From the NCBI GenBank assembly GCA_965223405.1, contig CBDCWO010000006.1, forward strand, positions 1,798,001-1,862,000: a stretch of 64,000 bases of DNA. Reading direction: 5' to 3'. This document shows, piece after piece, positions 16,579 through 25,344 of the stretch. Position 1 is the first letter of the stretch, and each line of letters begins with the position of its first letter. The position numbers and the translations under genes were made by a program. A model generated the notes under the pieces. The model was not told where the DNA came from, did not search any database, and saw nothing but the letters and a program-made list of their open reading frames with translations. Origin of the DNA: CBDCWO01 sp965223405. Lineage in GTDB: Bacteria; Bacteroidota; Bacteroidia; Chitinophagales; Saprospiraceae.

Positions 16579-18212
16579 TTCATAACCTCTTTTAGCTCCT
16601 TCAATCCATCCACAATTTTCTTCTCTAACCCACCTTCCCCATCTTCGCCAATCAACTTCGCCAGTATCACTTCCGGCTTTTCGTATTCAATCTCTTCGTA
16701 CACTTCCTCTTTGTAGCGGGAAAAGCTGAGGTCATACTTTTCCGCTTTGATTTCTTTTTTTGGCACGAAGAAGAATTTGCCTTTGCGGTCGTTTTCTTTT
16801 TTGGGGTCCCGGGCTTTGTACTCCTTCAGTATTTCTTGCAAATCGCCGTATCCATCCAGTTTGTTCCGCTTATCGTCCAGGCTATAGCCATCGCTTTCCA
16901 TGTCATAAAACCAGACCTGTTCTGTGGCCCCGCCTTTCGTAAAAATGAGCAAGGCTGTACTGACACCCGCATACGGTTTAAAAACCCCACTAGGCATGGT
17001 GACGACGGCTTTGAGTTCGGATTGCTCGATCATTAACTTCCGGGCATCCACAAAAGCCTTGGAAGAGCCAAAAAGCACGCCTTGCGGTACCACTATGCCC
17101 GCCGTGCCACCGATTTCCAGCATATTGAAGATGCGATTGATAAACAGCAGTTCAGATTTGGTGGTCTTTAAGGAAAGGTCTTCATGGATGTCCCCTTTGT
17201 CGATACTGCCCGTGAAGGGCGGATTGGCAAGTACCACCTTGTATTCAGCAGACTCCAGGTAGCTCTTACTGAGGGTGTCTTTATAATCTATTTGTGGGTT
17301 TTCGATGCCATGCATCATCAGGTTCATCAAGCCCAATCGGACCATGGTTTGGTCTATGTCATAGCCTTGCAGTCTGCTAACGATTAGATTTTTCATCTCT
17401 TCGGTTAGCTTGGCACTTTTGGTTTGCAGAATGAACCCATCTTCATCAGGCTTGACATGGCTGAGGTCATCGTTTAATTGGGTAGCCATGTACTGATATG
17501 CCCCCAATAAAAATCCGGCCGTACCACAGGCCGGGTCTGCGATTTTTTGCCCTGCTTGGGGTGCTACCATTTCCACCAGCAATTTGATGATATGTCGTGG
17601 CGTTCGAAACTGTCCATTCTTTCCAGCCGAGGCAATTTCACTCAATAGATATTCGTAAACGTCTCCTTGTATATCCTGAAAGTCTTGCCCTTTGTCCTTG
17701 GCATCTTTTTCAATTTCCTCAAATATCTCATCGATGGTACCAATGGCTTCTTTGAGTAAGGAGGGTTTGGGAATGATGAAAACCGCATTCGCCATGTGTT
17801 TGGTAAAGGCGGTTCCTTCTCCGTTTAATTCTTTGATAAAGGGAAATACGTATTGTTGGATTTTAGCGAGCATTTCATCGGCTGGCAACCGCTTGAATTG
17901 GCTCCAACGTAGTTCGTTTTTATCAATACCTTTTTCTTCTGCTATTTTTTCGACTTCTGCTTCGGTCGCCTCTGCTTTGGCTCTATCCCCAGGTAGGACA
18001 TAGATGCCCTCAAATTTACACTGGTAGGCTTCGCCGGTAAATTCGGCGTTAGCCATTTCCTCCCGATCATTATCATCCAGCTTTTTCATAAAAAGCAGGT
18101 AAGTGATCTGTTCGATGGCGGTCAGCGGATTGGAGATTCCTCCACTCCAGAACTTATTCCAGAGTTCATCGATTTTTGATTTTATGGTAGGGTTACTACT
18201 GAGTAAACTCAT
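16575..18212 (-). CDS. hsdM: Type I N6-adenine DNA methyltransferase subunit HsdM
   Basis: 545 residues, ATG at 18212. The N-terminal HsdM helical domain (about 10-130) is followed by the SAM-binding motif DPACGTAGF (226-234) and the adenine-methylating catalytic motif NPPF (330-333). The RTPRHIIKLLVEM segment before motif I is typical of HsdM. The C-terminal region with KKEIKAEKYDLSFSRY matches the tail that contacts HsdS. With HsdS it methylates adenine to protect host DNA. It starts one base after hsdR ends and its stop overlaps hsdS. Confidence 0.95.
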   Translation of the reverse strand: MSLLSSNPTIKSKIDELWNKFWSGGISNPLTAIEQITYLLFMKKLDDNDREEMANAEFTGEAYQCKFEGIYVLPGDRAKAEATEAEVEKIAEEKGIDKNELRWSQFKRLPADEMLAKIQQYVFPFIKELNGEGTAFTKHMANAVFIIPKPSLLKEAIGTIDEIFEEIEKDAKDKGQDFQDIQGDVYEYLLSEIASAGKNGQFRTPRHIIKLLVEMVAPQAGQKIADPACGTAGFLLGAYQYMATQLNDDLSHVKPDEDGFILQTKSAKLTEEMKNLIVSRLQGYDIDQTMVRLGLMNLMMHGIENPQIDYKDTLSKSYLESAEYKVVLANPPFTGSIDKGDIHEDLSLKTTKSELLFINRIFNMLEIGGTAGIVVPQGVLFGSSKAFVDARKLMIEQSELKAVVTMPSGVFKPYAGVSTALLIFTKGGATEQVWFYDMESDGYSLDDKRNKLDGYGDLQEILKEYKARDPKKENDRKGKFFFVPKKEIKAEKYDLSFSRYKEEVYEEIEYEKPEVILAKLIGEDGEGGLEKKIVDGLKELKEVMK

Positions 18213-18213
18213 A

Positions 18214-21006
18214 TTATGCGGCGAATTTTTCGGTGATGGTCAATATTTCTTTGATTTCATTAGGCGTAAAAAGTCCTCTAATCCCTTTGGGATGAATGAC
18301 GGTAAAAGGCGCTTCGATAAGATTTCTTTTTTCGATCATTCCTCGTTCTATGATGTAGTCTTTCAATAGATTCAGGAATTCGATTTGCTGAGTAGTCAAG
18401 TAATTATGCGTTTGAATGAATTGTTGGACTTCCTTACTTACTTGCACATCGAAACTTTCCAATAATTCAATTCCTAATATATGCTTAATGAATTGCAGGA
18501 AGGTAGCCTTTCGGTTTTTATATACCTTCTTTAATAAGGCTTCCGTGATGTGCGGGTCTTCCTCATTGAGTTGCTGGGCTAATTCGGCAATGTCTGCTTC
18601 ATTGATGGATGCTCCCTGCTTGATTTTTTGCAAAATAGGGTGTTTGTCAATCATGGCTTTGATTTTCTCCTCCACCATCTCGCGGTATTGGCTGATGCTT
18701 ACTGCCTCATTTTGTGGACCAAATTCTACTATTTCCTTGGTTTGAATGATGTCCTTAATGTCCAGACTCATCGGCCCTTCGCCGGGCTTTTTCACCGTTC
18801 GGAACTTCATCAGCGGAGCCAGTTTGTCAGCAATCTCATCAAAGTCATCGTCTTGGATGTCCTTCCAAAATTTGGAATTCAGTACATTATTAATAACGCT
18901 CTGATGTTTGGCTACCAAATTAACAGAAGTAGGCAATTCACTTACTTGAATCTGAATATTCTCCTTTAAAACCTCCAACTTGTCTGAATCATTAGACAAA
19001 TGCGCCAATGAGGTCTCCAAAATATCTTTTTGAAACCGGAGCGACTTGAAATCGACTTGTGAAACCGTCCTAAACAAGGGTTTGATGACATTTCTCAAGA
19101 ACTCGATTTTGTCGGCATCGATAACCTTCCAATAGTTATCATCTTGCAATTTGGCCAAATCTTTTTTAGCCTCTTGTACTACTACCGATTTTTCGGGAAG
19201 GCTCTCAATTTGTGCTCTTAGCTTTACCAGCTCTTTGTCTAAAATCTCTTTTTCATCTTTTTCCTTGGCTACCGCTAGTTTATCCAAACGAACCCCAAAA
19301 TATCGAACGGGTAAAGGAATTTGAGGAGGTGTTTCTTTTCCTTTTGGATTTAGCTTGAAGTATTCAAAATTATTCCAGCAGTCCATGATCAGGAACATGT
19401 CCTTTTCCGGGCACCAAGGTTTTATTTTTTGTGGCTCTAGTAATCGGGTGCCTCTACCAATCATCTGCCAGAACTTAGTATAGGAATAAACCGGTTTGGC
19501 GAAAACGAGATTGACTAACTCCCGCACATCAATACCCGTATCTAGCATATCGACACTAATCGCAACGCGAGGCAGGTTTTTATTAGTAAACTGATCGAGT
19601 AGCCCGCCTTTTCCGTACACTCTCGGGTCATCGGAAGTCATCACTTTGGCCAATTCTCCGTTATATTCTGGATACAAAGCGTCAAATATCTTTTCCATGC
19701 GTCGGGCATGGGAAATAGTCATACAAAAGAAAATCGTCTTACCTGGAAGAACCCCATTGGGGTCTTTGATGCACTCCTCCATGAATTCTTTGACGATGGC
19801 AGCATTAGTACCTTTATTGATCACCGATTTTTCTAAATCAGTACCTTCAAAGTTGATTTCCTCAATTTCCTTTCCTTCAATGATTAATCTTTTCTGCTCC
19901 TCTAAGCTGACGGTCCTCTTGCTTATCCCTTCTTCCTGAAACTTGGTTTGAATTTTCATTACCTGAAAATTACTCAGGTAGGGCGGAATATGATTAACGG
20001 CTTCTTCGTAGGAGTAGGCAAAAGTGGGAATGCCATCTTCGCAATTGAACAGCTTAAACGTATTATGATCGATTACATCGGTGGGGGTTGCCGTTAACCC
20101 TAAAGTTATCGTATTGAAGTAATCCAAGACTTCCTTGTACGTATTGTAAATAGAACGGTGGCTTTCGTCAATAACGATTAAATCAAAAAAATGAGATGAT
20201 AGACTTTCCTCCTCATTTCTGACAATATTTAACATCGTAGGATAAGTCGATACATAAATTCTCCTTGATTTGGAAATAGATTTTTCTCCCACCTTTGGCC
20301 ACCTGGGCTCATCAGGGAGATGTTCTTTAAAAGCATCCAAAGCTTGATTTCGCAAGGCAATTCGATCGACTAGAAAAAGAATTTTTTCAGCCCAACCAGA
20401 TCTCATCAAGGCATCAACCAGTGCGATGGTCGTTCTAGTTTTTCCGGTACCCGTTGCCATAACCAAAAGGAACTTGGTTTGTTTCTTTCCCACCGCTTCC
20501 ATAACCGATCGAATCGCCTGAATCTGATAATCTCGTCCGGCGATTCTGGTATTGATCAACTCTGTTATTAATGGCTTTTTATTTTTTCGAATGTATTTGT
20601 AGCGTTCAAGATCATCTCTGGTCGGAAAACCGATAACTTTTTTAGGTGGGTAATGTTCCAGGTTCCAGAAGAATATTTCGTGTCCGTTTGTATAGAAGCA
20701 AAAGGGTAGTTCTCCTCCTTTTTCCTTCTGAATATTGTAACAGTATTGCTTGGCTTGTTCTCGGCCAATTTCTGCATCCTTAGAAGTCTTTTTTGCCTCT
20801 ACTACCGCTAAGGTTCTACCATCCTTACCCAGAAGAACATAATCAGAGAATTGATGTCCTGAGTATTTTGTTCTGGGTTCACTTACTATATTGTTATTTA
20901 CAATGATGTCAAATTCTTGTACTACTTGAGTCATGTCATCGACATCCCAGCCAGCTTCTTTAAGCTGAAGGTCTATCAATTCTTTTCTTGTTTTTGACTC
21001 GTTCAT
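18214..21006 (-). CDS. hsdR: Type I restriction endonuclease subunit HsdR (EcoEI-like)
   Basis: 930 residues, ATG at 21006. The N-terminal PD-(D/E)xK nuclease core is seen as Asp55 (FSDYVLLG) and Glu70-Ala-Lys72 (AVVEAKK). Superfamily 2 helicase motifs are ATGTGKT (184-190) and DESH (280-283), with LTATP near 313 and later GRGTRL motif VI-like sequence near 520. The C-terminal about 200 residues match the EcoEI-type HsdR tail that docks onto the methylase. The protein translocates DNA and cuts unmodified targets. Start and preceding stop overlap as TAATG, linking it tightly to the XRE gene. Confidence 0.95.
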   Translation of the reverse strand: MNESKTRKELIDLQLKEAGWDVDDMTQVVQEFDIIVNNNIVSEPRTKYSGHQFSDYVLLGKDGRTLAVVEAKKTSKDAEIGREQAKQYCYNIQKEKGGELPFCFYTNGHEIFFWNLEHYPPKKVIGFPTRDDLERYKYIRKNKKPLITELINTRIAGRDYQIQAIRSVMEAVGKKQTKFLLVMATGTGKTRTTIALVDALMRSGWAEKILFLVDRIALRNQALDAFKEHLPDEPRWPKVGEKSISKSRRIYVSTYPTMLNIVRNEEESLSSHFFDLIVIDESHRSIYNTYKEVLDYFNTITLGLTATPTDVIDHNTFKLFNCEDGIPTFAYSYEEAVNHIPPYLSNFQVMKIQTKFQEEGISKRTVSLEEQKRLIIEGKEIEEINFEGTDLEKSVINKGTNAAIVKEFMEECIKDPNGVLPGKTIFFCMTISHARRMEKIFDALYPEYNGELAKVMTSDDPRVYGKGGLLDQFTNKNLPRVAISVDMLDTGIDVRELVNLVFAKPVYSYTKFWQMIGRGTRLLEPQKIKPWCPEKDMFLIMDCWNNFEYFKLNPKGKETPPQIPLPVRYFGVRLDKLAVAKEKDEKEILDKELVKLRAQIESLPEKSVVVQEAKKDLAKLQDDNYWKVIDADKIEFLRNVIKPLFRTVSQVDFKSLRFQKDILETSLAHLSNDSDKLEVLKENIQIQVSELPTSVNLVAKHQSVINNVLNSKFWKDIQDDDFDEIADKLAPLMKFRTVKKPGEGPMSLDIKDIIQTKEIVEFGPQNEAVSISQYREMVEEKIKAMIDKHPILQKIKQGASINEADIAELAQQLNEEDPHITEALLKKVYKNRKATFLQFIKHILGIELLESFDVQVSKEVQQFIQTHNYLTTQQIEFLNLLKDYIIERGMIEKRNLIEAPFTVIHPKGIRGLFTPNEIKEILTITEKFAA

Positions 21007-21200
21007 TAATTCTTTCTCTTTATTAATAATTCTCTTGGTTCAATATCCAATATTTCAGCTATTCTGAATAAAATTTCAATGCTTGGTTGTCTTCGATTCT
21101 TTGCATAAGAATTCACCATATTATAACTTTTACCCAATTTTTCAGCTAACCAAATTTGAGTTAGTCCTTTTTCTTCCAAAACCGCTTTAATTCTATTCAT
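21006..21200 (-). CDS. XRE-family HTH regulator leading the defence operon
   Basis: 64 residues, ATG at 21200. A single Cro/C1-type helix-turn-helix covers nearly the whole protein (TQIWLAEKLGKSYNMVNSYAKN and PSIEILFRIAEILD). This size and position match the controller-like proteins that delay restriction gene expression until methylation is established. First cistron, overlapping hsdR by one base, so it should regulate its own operon. Confidence 0.9.
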   Translation of the reverse strand: MNRIKAVLEEKGLTQIWLAEKLGKSYNMVNSYAKNRRQPSIEILFRIAEILDIEPRELLIKRKN

Positions 21201-21882
21201 TTTGAATTATTGGTTATGAAATCTAAAGGTAGTCAATAAATTCAATTATCTCATAATATGAGTATATTTATTAGCCCGGGGTGGTGGGTGGGATTTGTGC
21301 GGGCTGGCAGAAAGAGCAATGTGTGCGATAGCACTCTTTGCTCTTGCGGGTTGGCTTTCCTTTTTTCATGCTTGCAGAGAACTTGTTTATATCCGTACCT
21401 TTTTTCCCGTATATATCTTCTTTCCGGATATATACCGCACCTTTTATCCCGAATAATTCAGATATCCATATTCATCCCGCAATCTCGTTGAGACCATTTC
21501 ACATATTTTAAGGCGGCCAAAAAAGTTACGATTGAATCTGCAAAAGGAAAATGAAGTCCTATCCGGTTTTCATCACCATATGCATATTTATAAAATACAA
21601 TAGTCAGCCTGCTAAAAGTAGATCGGAAAGACCAGGGTTTTTTTATTTTGTGCGGATGGATAGTGGGAAGTAGACTCATCATCTTGGTGTTCAGAAAATT
21701 GAAATACCAAGATAATCAAAATAGAAATACGGTTATAATCAATCAGGACCGAATTTTGAAAAAGAAGGGTATCCTGTCAGTAAATAGCATTCTATAGCCC
21801 AAACCCTCAATTTTCCGTTACTGCATATATTTTATTATCATTTATAACGTTTCAAACATAGGTTAAAGCATGATTTCTCGCT
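21201..21882. other. Intergenic, promoter side of the defence operon
   Basis: 682 bp between divergent genes. It includes the operon promoter region next to 21200, a second GC-rich block (21270-21360) with the right 17-bp repeat, and an AT-rich stretch before 21883. A 74-codon minus-strand frame at 21458-21682 has no protein-like features and is not called. Confidence 0.45.
21342..21358. repeat. 17-bp direct repeat, right copy (defence operon flank)
   Basis: Same 17 bases and orientation as 12027-12043. The sequence just before it (GCAATGTGTGCGATAGC) can fold with the following GCACTCTTTGC-like bases into an imperfect hairpin. Confidence 0.6.
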
Positions 21883-23430
21883 ATGATCAGGACATTTACA
21901 CTTATTATTTTAGGTTCCTATATCGTATTGCTTCCTAAGTTATACGCACAAGATTTTTTTGACGGCTTCGAAACCGGCGGATTGGCAAATTGGGAAGAGG
22001 TCATGGGTTTTGCCCAGACGAATGTCATTTCCTTTGTCAACGGTACCAGCTCCGTAAGATTATTTGATTTTACGGAAGTGGGAGAGTCCGAATCACGCCT
22101 GTTGCACCGCACCTTTTTCGATGATTTTGGCACCTACCAATATTGGTGCCGGGGCGACGGTAGTTTTTCAGATGTTAATTTTTTATTTCAGTATTTGGAT
22201 GCCAACAATTACTATGAACTATCGCACAAACCGGCAGGAACAGACAATCCCGAATTGGCACTCTATAAGGTAATCGGTGGGGTACGAACCGCCCTTTTTA
22301 CACTCGACCCGGTGGCTGCGGATAAGGAATGGACTTTGTTTAGAATAGAAAGATCTTGCTTTGGAGATATTCAGGTATTCAATAATGATTCGCTGCTGGT
22401 AGAGGTTATTGATATGGATATCATGGTCCCGGGTAAATTAGGTTTGGGAGCCTGGGATCAATTCAGCTATTTTGATGACATCCAGTTTTGGAAGGCAGGA
22501 CCGGTGGCAGAAGTAACTCTTAATGAAACGATCTGTCAAGGTGAATTTTATGAGGTAGGTTCCAATCAGTATGATTCTGCGGGCACTTATCGTGATACGG
22601 TTCCAACAGCCACAGGTTGTGACAGTATAGTCATCCTGGAGCTGAGTGTACTACAACAAATTACCACCGAAATGAATTTTCAACTGTGCTCGGGTGAATC
22701 GATCATGGTAAACGGCCAAGAATACTCCTCTGCCGGTACTTTTCAGGAAGTGATCCAAGCTGCTAATGGATGCGACAGTATATTAAATTTAACGATTGAG
22801 ATTGGTGATCGTCATACGACATTTATCGATACGACTTTCTGCGCTGGAGACATATTGTATATCGGAAATCTTGAGATTTCAGAGCCCAACAATTACCTGG
22901 ATACGCTACAATCAAAATCCGGATGTGATAGCATCCTGCAAATAGAAGCCAATCTGGCTGTTGATATATTTTCATTGGGTCCTGACTTACCCATCTGTCC
23001 CGGTGAAAATTTATTGTTAAGTGCTCCTGGTTATCAGGAGGTCACCTGGAGTACCGGTGAGCAAACTCCCTCCGTAACCTTCAATGTACCGGGTTCGTAT
23101 TTTGCTGAAGTCGTAGATCAATTTGGATGCATGCACCGGGATACCATTCTTTTATATGAAAAATGCGCCTCCGCTTATTTTGCTCCGAATGTCTTTTCTC
23201 CCAATGGGGATACGGTAAATGATACCTGGCACCTGATCTTTTCTGAATTTCCGGAACAGTTTAGTCTTTCGCTTTATGACCGTTGGGGTAATGTCCTATT
23301 CAACACCTCAGACATTAACTTTGAATGGGATGGAAAGGCCAACACCCAAAATGTAGTCGAAGGGGTATATGTCTGGCAAGCAAACATCGATGGGGTCATT
23401 GAAAGTGGCCATCTTACCCTGATCAGATAA
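21883..23430 (+). CDS. Secreted protein with type IX secretion type B sorting domain
   Basis: 515 residues, ATG at 21883. A signal peptide (1-22, ending near LYAQ) is followed by a LamG/jelly-roll-like domain (about 25-210: FDGFETGGLANWEEV). Three Cys-containing repeats of about 65 residues follow (SAGTYRDTVPTATGCDS and two variants, about 215-365), then an Ig-like PKD-type module (about 370-420). The C-terminus (APNVFSPNGDTVNDTWHL and LYDRWGNVLF) is the gliding-motility/T9SS type B sorting domain, so the protein crosses the outer membrane and is attached or released at the surface. Ligand unknown. Confidence 0.9.
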   Translation: MIRTFTLIILGSYIVLLPKLYAQDFFDGFETGGLANWEEVMGFAQTNVISFVNGTSSVRLFDFTEVGESESRLLHRTFFDDFGTYQYWCRGDGSFSDVNFLFQYLDANNYYELSHKPAGTDNPELALYKVIGGVRTALFTLDPVAADKEWTLFRIERSCFGDIQVFNNDSLLVEVIDMDIMVPGKLGLGAWDQFSYFDDIQFWKAGPVAEVTLNETICQGEFYEVGSNQYDSAGTYRDTVPTATGCDSIVILELSVLQQITTEMNFQLCSGESIMVNGQEYSSAGTFQEVIQAANGCDSILNLTIEIGDRHTTFIDTTFCAGDILYIGNLEISEPNNYLDTLQSKSGCDSILQIEANLAVDIFSLGPDLPICPGENLLLSAPGYQEVTWSTGEQTPSVTFNVPGSYFAEVVDQFGCMHRDTILLYEKCASAYFAPNVFSPNGDTVNDTWHLIFSEFPEQFSLSLYDRWGNVLFNTSDINFEWDGKANTQNVVEGVYVWQANIDGVIESGHLTLIR

Positions 23431-23494
23431 GATTAAAAAATGATCTAATTAATGATTAATAAAAGTGTAAATTCAATTCTAATTTCACTAGTTC

Positions 23495-25099
23495 ATGAAA
23501 ATTCGAATTATACTTAGCTTTCTGCTATTCAACGGTGCTCTATTCCTTTACGCACAAGATAAGCTCTATCAATTCCAACCCATTAATATTCTGCACTATC
23601 AGTTTTATTTGCAACTCGAGGATACTACCGATGTAATCCAGGGAAAGTCAACACTGACGATTGAAGCTCTTGATAACCTAACTCAGTGCAGACTTGATTT
23701 AACCGCTCCTCAGCAAAACACCGGGATGACGGTATCTTCTGTAAAGCTTAACCAGGCAGTAATCTCCTTCCGGCAGTCCGGCGAAAAACTGATGCTTTCC
23801 TGGCAGATACCCATCACTCGGGGAGATACGTTTCAACTTGAAATCCAATACCAGGGAGTTCCTTCCGATGGTTTGATAATTGAAAATAGTAAATACGGTC
23901 GCCGCACCTTTTTTGGAGACAACTGGCCCAATCGGGCCCATCATTGGCTGCCGACTATAGATCATCCTGCTGACAAAGCCAGCGTAGAATTTATGGTCAA
24001 TTGTCCGGAAAAATATCAAGTCGTAGCCACCGGGAAAAAGATAGAGGAAACCAATATCCCTTTGGGAAGAAAACAATTTCATTACCATACAGCGACCGAG
24101 CTCCCCACTAAAGTTATGGTGATTGGGGTAGCCGAATTCGCCGTTCAATACATTGGGGAAATCGCAGGAATTCAGGTGTCTTCCTGGGTCTATCCTGACG
24201 ATCGGAATGAAGGGTTTAACGAATATGCCATCGGCCTGCCTATTTTAGAATATTTCGTCAATAAGATGGGATCCTATCCGAATGATAAATTGGCTAATGT
24301 TCAATCTAAAACCCGTTATGGAGGGATGGAAAATGCCGGTAACATTTTCTACTTTGAACGATCTGTGAATGGTAAAATGGATGACGATGAGCTATTTGCT
24401 CATGAAATTGCCCACCAGTGGTTTGGTAATTCAGCTTCTGAATTGAGCTGGTATCATGTCTGGCTCAGCGAAGGTTTTGCCACCTACTTAACAGATCTGT
24501 ATATTGAAGATGTTAAAGGACATGAAGCATTTCAGAAAACCCTGAAAGCACAGCGTGAAAATGTCATCAATTACTATCAACGTGCTCCTGCACCTTTAGT
24601 CGATACCTCAATTACCACGGTACAAGCTGTACTTAATGGAAATGCTTATCAAAAAGGTGCCTGGCTTTTACATATGTTAAGACAGGAATTAGGCGACGAG
24701 CTATTCTGGAAAGGAATAAAGGCTTATTACGATCGTTACCGGTTTTCTAACGCCTTATCCGAAGATTTTCAAGCAATAGTGGAACAAATTAGTGGCGCTG
24801 ATTTAGATGACTTCTTCCAACAATGGTTGTATCAACCTGGATTCCCGGTTCTCGCATTCTCCTGGGATCAACCTAAAAAGCGCAAAATAACCTTCCAAAT
24901 TGAGCAACACCAGAACCCACTTTTCAGATTCCCACTTACGATTAGATTGGTCGACAATCAAGGAAATTACCACGACCAAACAGTGAAGGTCAATCAAAAA
25001 CTCCAGAATTTCACCTTAAAAGTAAAAGGAAAAATATCAGAAATACAACTGGATCCGGACGTACAACTTTTGTTTCAAATTCAGCCAAGCTTAAATTAA
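23495..25099 (+). CDS. M1-family zinc aminopeptidase, exported
   Basis: 534 residues, ATG at 23495. A signal peptide ends near residue 20. The substrate-binding motif is GGMENAG (a GAMEN variant). Zinc site: His303, Glu304 and His307 in HEIAHQWF, and Glu326 in WLSEGFATYL. The catalytic tyrosine is probably in the following helical region (GNAYQKGAWLLHML). The usual large C-terminal ERAP-like domain is absent, and only a short beta-rich end (about 450-534) remains, as in the short M1 forms of Bacteroidota. It removes N-terminal residues from peptides in the periplasm. It lies 64 bp after the T9SS protein on the same strand. Confidence 0.92.
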   Translation: MKIRIILSFLLFNGALFLYAQDKLYQFQPINILHYQFYLQLEDTTDVIQGKSTLTIEALDNLTQCRLDLTAPQQNTGMTVSSVKLNQAVISFRQSGEKLMLSWQIPITRGDTFQLEIQYQGVPSDGLIIENSKYGRRTFFGDNWPNRAHHWLPTIDHPADKASVEFMVNCPEKYQVVATGKKIEETNIPLGRKQFHYHTATELPTKVMVIGVAEFAVQYIGEIAGIQVSSWVYPDDRNEGFNEYAIGLPILEYFVNKMGSYPNDKLANVQSKTRYGGMENAGNIFYFERSVNGKMDDDELFAHEIAHQWFGNSASELSWYHVWLSEGFATYLTDLYIEDVKGHEAFQKTLKAQRENVINYYQRAPAPLVDTSITTVQAVLNGNAYQKGAWLLHMLRQELGDELFWKGIKAYYDRYRFSNALSEDFQAIVEQISGADLDDFFQQWLYQPGFPVLAFSWDQPKKRKITFQIEQHQNPLFRFPLTIRLVDNQGNYHDQTVKVNQKLQNFTLKVKGKISEIQLDPDVQLLFQIQPSLN

Positions 25100-25344
25100 T
25101 CTGAATTGTTTTCAGCTGTCAGGGGCTGTACAATTTGCAGATGGCTTAAGAGATTTTAACTAGGAGGCATGGTCACACCCACACTTCTCAATACTCAATA
25201 CGCACATCTCAATACTCAAGTGTAAGTGGGTTAGGTAACAGGTGTCAGGTTGTAGGTTTTAGATTGTAGATGCCTAAATAAGGTTGACGTAGATTGGTGA
25301 CCGATGAATAGGAAATGAAAATAGCAATTACAATGGCAATGGCC
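25100..25344. other. Intergenic before the tandem array
   Basis: 245 bp containing short dispersed repeat words such as CTCAATACTC and AGGTGTCAGGTTGTAGG that recur in other intergenic stretches of this window. No gene seen. Confidence 0.35.

Noticed and set aside
21458..21682. 74-codon minus-strand frame upstream of the defence operon
   Set aside because: No family match and no plausible translation start context.
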